Of a stretch of DNA of 14,921 nucleotides, positions 6,138 through 12,714 are shown one piece after another. Every line of letters starts with the position of its first letter. Position 1 is the stretch's first letter. This DNA is from Planctomycetaceae bacterium (GTDB lineage Bacteria; Planctomycetota; Phycisphaerae; Phycisphaerales; SM1A02). The notes under the pieces are model-generated. The model did not search any database. It worked only from the letters and a program-made list of their open reading frames with translations, and was not told the origin of the DNA. The stretch covers positions 1 to 14,921 of the forward strand of contig CANJIC010000021.1 in assembly GCA_947474205.1 (NCBI GenBank). Direction: 5' to 3'. The position numbers and the translations under genes were made by a program.

Positions 6138-8363
6138 TTATTTCAATTTCAAACTTTCAAGCGCGGGGAAATAAGCCTTCTCCAAATATTCCGCCACCAT
6201 GCGGTGCGTGTTGAAACGGCTGGGCACGGTCGCGGCGCTGCGAATGCTGCGCTTCATCCAGCGCTGCGGAACGTTGTCCGCGTCGCGATCGAAGAAATCT
6301 GGAACAACTTCTTTTTCTAGAAGCTCGTACAAACTTTCTGAATCGATGTGGTCCTGCGCCTCGCGGTCGGTGCCTTCACGCCCATCGCCAATGGCCCAAC
6401 CGTTGGTGCCGTCGTAAGACTCGGGCCACCATCCATCAAGAATGCTTAGATTAATTCCGCCATGCATGGGCGGCTTCATGCCGCTTGTTCCACTGGCCTC
6501 ATATGGACGCATGGGATTGTTCAGCCACACATCGCAACCGCTCACCAGCATGCGGCCAACATGCATGTCGTATTCCTCCAGCAGAACCACGCGGCCCTCA
6601 AAGCCGGACTCGCGCGCCCAGTGATGCACTTCGGCGGCGTAGGCCTGCCCGTCCTTGTCGCGCGGATGCGCTTTGCCGGCGAACACAATTTGCACGGGGC
6701 GTTTGGCGTCGCCAAGAATTGCGCGCAGGCGATCGGCGTTGCGGAAAATAAGTGGCGCACGTTTGTACGTTGCGAAGCGGCGCGCGAAACCAATGGTGAG
6801 CGCGTCTGGATTGAACGCGGCAAGCGCGCGCATTGAAGAATCTGGCGCGTCGCCGCGGCGCATGGCTTGCATGACAAGGCGCTCGCGCACAAAGTGAACT
6901 AAGCGATTTCGCAGGGTATTTCGCAAGTTCCATAGCGCCGCTGGTTGCACGGTTTCAACTTTGGCCCATGGGTCGTCGCCGGTTTCAACGCGATCAAGAT
7001 CTAGGCCAATGTTCTGTTTCCAAAATGTTTCGGCTTCGGGCGCCAGCCAGGTGCGCGCGTGCACGCCGTTGGTGACATGACCAATTGGAACAAGCGCGGC
7101 GTCGTTGACGCCAAAAATATTTTGCCACATTTCGCGGCTCACTCGTCCGTGCAAGGCGGCGACACCATTCACATGTTGCGCCGTGCGCAGCGCCAACACG
7201 GTCATGCAGAATGTGGCCTTGGGGTCGTTGGGTTGTTCCAAACCCATTTCAAGAAACGCGCGGCGCGCCAGACCCGCACGCTTCCAACAACTCGACAACA
7301 AGTCGGCCACTTCATCGGCGTTGTAGCGATCGTGGCCGGCGGGCACTGGCGTGTGCGTGGTGAACACGGTGCTGGCGCGCACATGTTCAATCGCTTTATC
7401 GATGGACTTTCCATGCTCAACTAAGTTTGCCAAACGCGCAACAGAGGCAAACGCCGCGTGGCCTTCGTTCAAGTGATAGACCGTTGGCTCAAGTCGCAGC
7501 GCCTCAAGCGCCATCACTCCGCCAACTCCCAGCAACACTTGTTGACGCATACGAAGCTCTGGTTCGCCTTTGTACAAGCCCTCGGTTAAGCGGCGGTCGC
7601 GCCGTTTATTGGCTTTCAAATCTGTGTCAAGCAGCACAATCTTCACGCGCCCCACTTGCATGGACCAAATCTTGGCGCGAACTTTTCGTGCGCCAATCGG
7701 CACGCGAATGGTGGTTTTCTCGTCGGTCAAGGGCATGGTGTTGGTTGCCCAATGCGGCTCGATGACGCGCGTGGAACCGTCGGCGCGAAATTGTTGAAGG
7801 TAATAACCGCGCTGATACAGAAGGCCCACGCCAGTGATGGGCACGCCCAAATCGCTGGCGCTTTTCATGTGGTCGCCCGCCAACACGCCAAGTCCGCCCG
7901 CATATTGCTGCAAACTTTCGTGAATGGCGAACTCGCTGCAGAAGTACGCCACATGCAAAGTGGAACTTCCCGCGGGCGCGCAACGTTCAAACCACGGTTC
8001 GGTGGCGTGATATGTTTTTTGCGCGTCACGAGCGGCGCGAATTAAATTTACAAAGTCAGGTTCTTGGCAACGCGTGGCGAACATGGCGTGATCCATGCGC
8101 GCCAAAACCGTCAGCGGATTGTGGCCGGAAGATTCCCATGTGAATGGATCAATGGCAGCGAATGGTCGTTGCGCAATTTCATTCCATGACCACCACAAAT
8201 CGGCGGCGATATTGCGCAGGTCGCGCTCAAGGCTTTCAATAGCCTTGGCATCCTTGGGTTTGAACTCCAAATTCTTGGCGATAAATTTTTTCCTGGTCGG
8301 CGTGACCGTGGCTTTGGAAACGCTAGGTCGTGATTTGGTGGGCGACGTGTCGGAGTTGGCCAT
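6138..8363 (-). CDS. glgP: Alpha-glucan phosphorylase (GT35, DUF3417-type N-terminus)
   Basis: This cytoplasmic enzyme uses phosphate to release glucose-1-phosphate from alpha-1,4-glucans or maltodextrins, with pyridoxal phosphate as cofactor. It is 741 aa from ATG 8363. A GTG at 8408 would add 15 residues, but neither start has a clear ribosome-binding site. After a short Ser/Thr/Lys-rich start, residues 31-105 match the DUF3417 domain (LRNIAADLWWSWNEIAQRPF). The catalytic part has VAYFCSEFAIHESLQ, GGLGVLAGDH (156-165), HLNEGHAAF (297-305), THTPVPAGHDR (336-346), FARRFATYKRAPL and RPYEASGTSGMK, whose Lys630 should carry the cofactor. After it comes MHGGINLSILDGWW, where most relatives have Asn instead of His. 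The length fits the short bacterial 'alpha-glucan family phosphorylase' group. It is the last gene of a minus-strand series with malQ and a GH13 enzyme, so a role in using imported maltodextrins is likely; glycogen breakdown is the alternative. Confidence 0.93.
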   Translation of the reverse strand: MANSDTSPTKSRPSVSKATVTPTRKKFIAKNLEFKPKDAKAIESLERDLRNIAADLWWSWNEIAQRPFAAIDPFTWESSGHNPLTVLARMDHAMFATRCQEPDFVNLIRAARDAQKTYHATEPWFERCAPAGSSTLHVAYFCSEFAIHESLQQYAGGLGVLAGDHMKSASDLGVPITGVGLLYQRGYYLQQFRADGSTRVIEPHWATNTMPLTDEKTTIRVPIGARKVRAKIWSMQVGRVKIVLLDTDLKANKRRDRRLTEGLYKGEPELRMRQQVLLGVGGVMALEALRLEPTVYHLNEGHAAFASVARLANLVEHGKSIDKAIEHVRASTVFTTHTPVPAGHDRYNADEVADLLSSCWKRAGLARRAFLEMGLEQPNDPKATFCMTVLALRTAQHVNGVAALHGRVSREMWQNIFGVNDAALVPIGHVTNGVHARTWLAPEAETFWKQNIGLDLDRVETGDDPWAKVETVQPAALWNLRNTLRNRLVHFVRERLVMQAMRRGDAPDSSMRALAAFNPDALTIGFARRFATYKRAPLIFRNADRLRAILGDAKRPVQIVFAGKAHPRDKDGQAYAAEVHHWARESGFEGRVVLLEEYDMHVGRMLVSGCDVWLNNPMRPYEASGTSGMKPPMHGGINLSILDGWWPESYDGTNGWAIGDGREGTDREAQDHIDSESLYELLEKEVVPDFFDRDADNVPQRWMKRSIRSAATVPSRFNTHRMVAEYLEKAYFPALESLKLK

Positions 8364-8425
8364 ACCGTTGACAATCGTCGAAATGTCTGCGATGCGCAAG
8401 CCACACACCGTGATTTTTTATTGAG

Positions 8426-8496
8426 TTGGCGGAATGAATTCGCGCTGAATATCTGTTGCTTAGGCAGACGTTATTGGGGGACCACATTGGCGGAAT
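8426..8496. repeat. 10-bp direct repeat in the malQ-glgP gap
   Basis: TTGGCGGAAT occurs at 8426-8435 and again at 8487-8496. The 190-bp gap between malQ and the phosphorylase gene also contains a distant C-run/G-run pair (GGGGGA near 8475-8480 and TCCCCC near 8521-8526, plus-strand positions) that could pair in RNA. No promoter or terminator could be assigned with confidence. Confidence 0.3.
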
Positions 8497-8553
8497 TTGT
8501 TCGCTTGCCCCAAGAATGGCCTCCCCCACAATCCACAGTCATATTGCGCCGAG

Positions 8554-9990
8554 TTATGACGGTTTTGCCGCTTCATGCTTGGGCTTAAGACGCCCGCAAT
8601 CCACAGCCAGGGTACGCAGCGATTTGGCAGTTTGCGGCGTAAGCGCGTGGGGCTGCAGCCGCCAAGACCAATTGCCATGGGAGACGCCGGGCACATTCAT
8701 CCTGTCGCGGCGTCCAAGTCCAAGCGCGTCCTGCGCCGCAATGATTGCCGTGTTTGCGGTACTGGCGTACGCCAAACGAATCATGGCTTGCTCTGGGCGA
8801 TTGGCATTGGCGCCAGAGAGTTCAATAAAGCGCGCGCGCGCCGCAGGTGCCAGCGCCTGCCACCAACCGCGCGTAGTGTCGTTGTCATGCGTGCCTGGAT
8901 ACACCACGCAATGCGGCGGATGCCTATGCGGTAGGTCGCTGGAGTTGGGGCCGTAAAAAGCATTGTGCAAAAGTTTCATGCCAGGCAAATGAAAATCATC
9001 ACGCAACTTTTCAACAGCAGGCGTGAGCGCGCCAAGATCTTCGGCGATCAGCGGAAGTGTGCCAAGTTTTTTTTGTATAGCCGTGAGCAATTCACGCCCA
9101 GGCGTTGGTCGCCACACGCCATGGCGCGCCGACTTGGCGGCGCCTGGAATTTCATACACATGCTTCAATCCAACAAAGTGGTCAATGCGAAGCGCGTCAA
9201 ATCTTTCCAAGGCAATCTTTACACGGCTGCTCCACCATGCAAAGTTGTCGCGCTTGTGCGTGGCCCATCGATAATGCGGATGCTCCCACAGTTGTCCGTT
9301 CTTGGAGAAACAATCTGGCGGCACGCCGGTGACAACATCGGGCTTGCCTTTGGCGTTCAAGCGAAACAAATCGGGACGGTCGCGCACATCGGCGGAATCC
9401 AAACTGACAAAAATGGGAAGATCACCAATCAAGCGCACGCCAATTTTGTGACAATGCGCGCGTAATTGCCCCCACTGCTTGTACAGTTGAAACTGCAAAA
9501 AAGCGTGCAAAAGTGGGTCATTTCCATCTTGCGCCGCGAAGTCGCACCACCCATTCAACCATGCCGCGTTCAAGCGCAGAAATTTCTGAAAGCCCGCGTG
9601 GCGCATGCCGCCATCGGCCACAAAGTTGGCGAAGGCTTGGTGAAAGCGCGGCCACTTGAAAGCGCGCGCCTTGGCGTACTGTGTTTTTCCACGGCCAAGT
9701 TCACTCGGAGCGCGCAACGCGCTTGGCGTAAGCAGTTTTTCACGCACCAGAATTTCCAAACTAAGAAACAGCGGCTCAATGGCGAAACTACTTGTAGCGG
9801 AATAAGGAGAGTCGCCTTTACCAACCGGACCCACGGGCAACATTTGCCACAACGTTGAACCTGAAGCGGCGATCCAATTGGCCACTTCAAAAGCGCGCGG
9901 CCCAAGATCGCCAATGCCATGCGGACCAGGCACACTACTCAGGTGAAGAAGTAAACCCGCGCGGCGCTGATTAAATATGGAGCTAGTCAC
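8554..9990 (-). CDS. malQ: 4-alpha-glucanotransferase (amylomaltase, GH77)
   Basis: MalQ transfers alpha-1,4-glucan segments between maltodextrins and releases glucose. It acts in the cytoplasm. The 478-aa protein starts RRAGLLLHLSSVPG and GIGDLGPRAFE, the usual GH77 opening, followed by WQMLPVGP and DSPYSATSSFA. Catalytic residues are present: nucleophile Asp270 in LRIDHF, acid/base Glu317 in IAEDLG and Asp369 in GTHDND. GVPPDCFSKNGQLW and NVPGVSHGNWSWR are also family blocks; Cys replaces the common Tyr in the first. The start is GTG at 9990, supported by AAAGGA (plus-strand 9998-10003) seven bases upstream, the best ribosome-binding site in the window. The length is typical of the short bacterial type. 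No signal peptide is seen. It lies 99 bp downstream of the secreted GH13 gene and 190 bp upstream of the phosphorylase gene on the same strand, probably as one operon for maltodextrin use. Confidence 0.95.
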   Translation of the reverse strand: MTSSIFNQRRAGLLLHLSSVPGPHGIGDLGPRAFEVANWIAASGSTLWQMLPVGPVGKGDSPYSATSSFAIEPLFLSLEILVREKLLTPSALRAPSELGRGKTQYAKARAFKWPRFHQAFANFVADGGMRHAGFQKFLRLNAAWLNGWCDFAAQDGNDPLLHAFLQFQLYKQWGQLRAHCHKIGVRLIGDLPIFVSLDSADVRDRPDLFRLNAKGKPDVVTGVPPDCFSKNGQLWEHPHYRWATHKRDNFAWWSSRVKIALERFDALRIDHFVGLKHVYEIPGAAKSARHGVWRPTPGRELLTAIQKKLGTLPLIAEDLGALTPAVEKLRDDFHLPGMKLLHNAFYGPNSSDLPHRHPPHCVVYPGTHDNDTTRGWWQALAPAARARFIELSGANANRPEQAMIRLAYASTANTAIIAAQDALGLGRRDRMNVPGVSHGNWSWRLQPHALTPQTAKSLRTLAVDCGRLKPKHEAAKPS

Positions 9991-9997
9991 AAAGCGG

Positions 9998-10003
9998 TCC
10001 TTT
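9998..10003 (-). promoter_or_regulatory. Ribosome-binding site fixing the GTG start of malQ
   Basis: Read on the minus strand, AAAGGA is followed by seven bases and GTG at 9990. It is the only clear Shine-Dalgarno match before a gene in the window, in contrast to the three genes with no leader. It fits an internal operon gene translated from a longer mRNA. Confidence 0.6.
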
Positions 10004-10045
10004 GCGCATTGATGACGCGCGGCACATGCGCATGATGGATATGGC

Positions 10046-10063
10046 GGACACGTTGGACACGTT
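10046..10063. repeat. 9-bp tandem repeat upstream of malQ
   Basis: GGACACGTT occurs twice head to tail (10046-10054 and 10055-10063) in the 99-bp gap between the secreted GH13 gene and malQ. It could be a protein-binding site or chance. Confidence 0.35.
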
Positions 10064-10089
10064 CGAAATGGCGATGAATGACTGACGCA

Positions 10090-12606
10090 TTATTTTGTAG
10101 GCGTGGATCGAACCCACACGCGCCCCGATGAGCCCGCTACGGAAATATTTGGAAATGTTGCTTTCTCCGCTGATGAACCAAAAACAAGTTTCCACTTGCC
10201 GCCAGTTTGCTCGTTCAATTGCTCGGGCAACACAATGTCAGCGGCTTGATCATTGGCATTCAACGCCACCAACACTTGCTCATGCTTGTCAGCGCGCAGG
10301 AACACCCACACATCTTTGGCGTCATCGGTCAGCACGGTTTGAAACGATCCAGTTCGCAGCGCCGCGTGGGCATTTCGCAGGGCGGTTGCGCCTTGATAAA
10401 AGTCCAATTGATCTTGCATGACCTGGTTTTCTTCAGGCTTTTCATAAGGCTGCAAGTCCTTCCACAGCATGGGCTTGCGATTGTTTGGATCGCCTGAACC
10501 CCACATTCCAACTTCGGTTCCATACCAAATCATGGGCGCGCCCACGTAGGTCATTTGCAACAGAGCCAGCAAGCGCACGCGGCGATAGTCCTCGGCGCGC
10601 GGCTTGGCGGCGTTGTAGGTGGTCACGGTCTGCTCGCGATTGTTGTCGTTGTATGTGCGATCTGGATTCAGCGCCATGCTGACAATGCGATCGGTGTCGT
10701 GGCTGTCAACAAGATTTTGCATGACATACGTGGCTTCACTTGGATACGCCACACGCAACTTGCCAAGTTGCGCGTCCAACTCGCTTGGCTTCATTTTTTG
10801 GGTGCGATTGAAGATCCACTGAATGGCTGGCTTGCAGAATTCGTAGTTCATCACGGCGTCGAAAGATTTTCCGTCAAGCCACGCGTCAGCGCGCGTCCAA
10901 ATTTCGCCAGTGACGTAGGCGTTTGGATTGATCCGCTTCACCAACGTGCGCCACTCATGCCAGAACGCCATGGGTACTTCGTTGGGAACATCAAGTCGCC
11001 AGCCATCAACGCCGTCGCTTGGATCGCCGTCGCCATTGGGATCCATCCAGCGCTTGGTGACTTCAAAAATATGTTTACGCGCGCTTTCGCTGGCAATGCC
11101 ATGCTCATCATTTTTGCGGAATGTTGGAAGTTCGCTGTAGCCAAACCAACCCTCGTACTCAAAGGGCTCCCAACTTTTTATGTTGAACCAATCCGCGTAG
11201 CGGCTGGCTTTGCCATTCTTTTGCACATCTATAAATGCCGGATGCAACGTGCCCACATGGTTGAACACGCCATCAATGACAACATGAAATCCCTGCTTTT
11301 TAGCCTCTTTTATAAAGGCAAGAAATTGCTTGTCGGTGTCTGTCCAAGTCCATGTGCTGCTGTCTAGCAAGTCCTCCGTGGCCGCGGCCTTCTCATAGCC
11401 GCCCTTCTTTCCAAAGGCGTCATCAATGTGAATGTAATTGGTGGCGTTGTATTTGTGCGGAGTGCTAGCCTGGAACATGGGCAATAAATACAGCGCGTTC
11501 ACGCCCAACTTTTTTAAATATGGCAACGACTGCTGCATGCCTGCAATGTCGCCGCCATACATGCGGCCAAACACAAAGTGGCTATAGAAAGTTTCGCCGT
11601 CTTTGCCTTCCCACGGGCTGGTGGAGTACCACTCGCTCTTCCAAGGCCGCGTGTTGTCAGGATCATTGGTTGTGTCGCCATTGCGAAATCGGTCCACCAT
11701 GATTTGATACCAAATTGCATTCTTCGCCCAATCAGGCGTGGAGAAGGTCGAGGCGGTTGTTGGATCAAGGGAATAAATTTCGTCGTCGCGCACTTGAGTG
11801 GTTCCATCTTGGATAAGAAATGTGTAATCCGTTGGCGAAGTGAGTTTGGGAAGAACAACCTCCCACCATTCAAACGGGTCGAGTTGTCCGACACGCCGCA
11901 TGGGCAATACGCCAAATTCGCGAGTCGCCAAGTTTACCGAATCAACGTCGTTGCCGAGCGTTCGATAGCGAATGACCCATGAATTATCGGCAAAACGCTC
12001 ACGCTCTTGCGCGCGCGTTGGATCGTGGCCAAGTGCGAGCGGGTTTATTTTTCCATCGCCACGTTTGGCTTGTGTGGGATCAAGCGTAAGAAGCGCTCCA
12101 AGACGAAGCACGGAATTATTTGCGCCGTTGCCGTCTGGAAGAGCGCTGGTATTTTTTTGATCCGTAAGCCATGTCTCATTGTCAACAACAAATTTATAAA
12201 GGTGAATTCCTTCGGGCAGTTCAACGCTCGTGCTCCAACTGCCATCTTTCGCGCGGCGCATTGGCGCAGCAAGTTTGTTCCAATTATTAAAGTCGCCCGC
12301 AAGCGAAACCTGTTTGGGTGTCCCCAGAGGTGGAGTGAAAGTAAAAGTAACCAGCCATCGATTGTTTGCGGGAACGCGTGTGGCTGAGGTTGCGGTTGCG
12401 GATGGGTCTGAGCCCGAATTCTTCTCCTGCGCTTTCGCTGGAACTTTGGTGGCAGAGATGGAAGACGGAAGTTGCCCGGGACTTTGAATGGTAGTTCGTT
12501 GAACGAGTGGAATGCGTGGCGGAAATTCCTGCGGCGGCGCCATGGCGGCTGCCATGGCAATTGACATCACAACGCAGACCCCTATTGCGCAACGAATTCG
12601 TGGCAT
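10090..12606 (-). CDS. Exported GH13 neopullulanase/cyclomaltodextrinase-like alpha-glucan hydrolase
   Basis: This predicted periplasmic or secreted enzyme hydrolyses starch-like glucans, pullulan or cyclodextrins to oligosaccharides. It is 838 aa from ATG 12606. The frame is open further upstream, but the signal peptide MPRIRCAIGVCVVMSIAMAA begins at this ATG (cleavage likely after AMA) and a -10-like box lies just before it. A Pro/Ser/Thr/Ala linker (about 24-80) leads to a CBM48-type glycogen-binding module (VSLAGDFNNWNKLAAP, about 84-155). A second beta-rich N-domain follows, like that of maltogenic amylases, then the GH13 barrel from about 292 (NAIWYQIMVDRFRNGD). Catalytic regions are intact: DGVFNH (445-450), WRLDVPNE with nucleophile Asp539, TGEIW with Glu568 and DSHDTDR with His636-Asp637. 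There is a C-terminal beta domain but no dockerin or PEP-CTERM tail. It is the first gene of the minus-strand series with malQ and the phosphorylase, and is divergent from the transporter gene. Exact substrate cannot be told. Confidence 0.9.
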   Translation of the reverse strand: MPRIRCAIGVCVVMSIAMAAAMAPPQEFPPRIPLVQRTTIQSPGQLPSSISATKVPAKAQEKNSGSDPSATATSATRVPANNRWLVTFTFTPPLGTPKQVSLAGDFNNWNKLAAPMRRAKDGSWSTSVELPEGIHLYKFVVDNETWLTDQKNTSALPDGNGANNSVLRLGALLTLDPTQAKRGDGKINPLALGHDPTRAQERERFADNSWVIRYRTLGNDVDSVNLATREFGVLPMRRVGQLDPFEWWEVVLPKLTSPTDYTFLIQDGTTQVRDDEIYSLDPTTASTFSTPDWAKNAIWYQIMVDRFRNGDTTNDPDNTRPWKSEWYSTSPWEGKDGETFYSHFVFGRMYGGDIAGMQQSLPYLKKLGVNALYLLPMFQASTPHKYNATNYIHIDDAFGKKGGYEKAAATEDLLDSSTWTWTDTDKQFLAFIKEAKKQGFHVVIDGVFNHVGTLHPAFIDVQKNGKASRYADWFNIKSWEPFEYEGWFGYSELPTFRKNDEHGIASESARKHIFEVTKRWMDPNGDGDPSDGVDGWRLDVPNEVPMAFWHEWRTLVKRINPNAYVTGEIWTRADAWLDGKSFDAVMNYEFCKPAIQWIFNRTQKMKPSELDAQLGKLRVAYPSEATYVMQNLVDSHDTDRIVSMALNPDRTYNDNNREQTVTTYNAAKPRAEDYRRVRLLALLQMTYVGAPMIWYGTEVGMWGSGDPNNRKPMLWKDLQPYEKPEENQVMQDQLDFYQGATALRNAHAALRTGSFQTVLTDDAKDVWVFLRADKHEQVLVALNANDQAADIVLPEQLNEQTGGKWKLVFGSSAEKATFPNISVAGSSGRVWVRSTPTK

Positions 12607-12612
12607 TTTGCA

Positions 12613-12618
12613 AGCATA
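12613..12618 (-). promoter_or_regulatory. -10-like hexamer of the exported GH13 gene (leaderless)
   Basis: On the minus strand TATGCT is followed by six bases (TGCAAA) and ATG at 12606, so transcription should start at the start codon. The distance is the same as at 610-615 and 12703-12708. No -35 box at normal spacing is clear; TTGCAA lies 20 bp upstream of the hexamer. No Shine-Dalgarno sequence can be read from a leaderless RNA. Confidence 0.5.
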
Positions 12619-12649
12619 CTTTCCCACAAAACGGAATGTTGCAATGAGA

Positions 12650-12674
12650 GCGCAAACATGATTGAAGGGCAAAC
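12650..12674 (+). repeat. Direct repeat GnGCAAAC in the divergent control region
   Basis: GCGCAAAC (12650-12657) and GGGCAAAC (12667-12674) are spaced 17 bp start to start, and TTGCAA occurs at 12608-12613 and 12639-12644. GCAAAC resembles half-sites of LacI-family sugar regulators, but no full palindrome of that type is present. They lie between the two divergent start sites and could be bound by a regulator of the sugar locus. Confidence 0.35.
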
Positions 12675-12682
12675 TTTGACGC

Positions 12683-12703
12683 ATGGTGCTATATGAGAAC
12701 CAT
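12683..12703. promoter_or_regulatory. Inverted repeat overlapping the promoter of the transporter gene
   Basis: ATGGT (12683-12687) and ACCAT (12699-12703) form a 21-bp imperfect palindrome, with an inner CT/AG pair also symmetric. It touches the first base of the -10-like hexamer at 12703-12708 and sits where an operator would block RNA polymerase. The regulator is not encoded in this window. Confidence 0.4.
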
Positions 12704-12708
12704 ATACT
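12703..12708 (+). promoter_or_regulatory. -10-like hexamer of the transporter gene (leaderless)
   Basis: TATACT is followed by six bases (TCTTTC, wholly without a Shine-Dalgarno match) and ATG at 12715. TTGACG at 12676-12681 is a good -35 sequence, but at 21 bp it is too far for a standard promoter, so its use is doubtful. Together with the minus-strand site at 12613-12618, the two divergent transcripts would start 109 bp apart. Confidence 0.5.
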
Positions 12709-12714
12709 TCTTTC

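Noticed and set aside
10555..11367. A 270-codon plus-strand frame opposite the exported neopullulanase-like gene.
   Set aside because: It covers the catalytic domain of the real gene and has no motif or start signal; a codon-bias shadow.
12676..12708. TTGACG plus TATACT as a standard sigma70 promoter for the transporter gene.
   Set aside because: The spacer is 21 bp, outside the usual 16-19; only the -10 part was kept.
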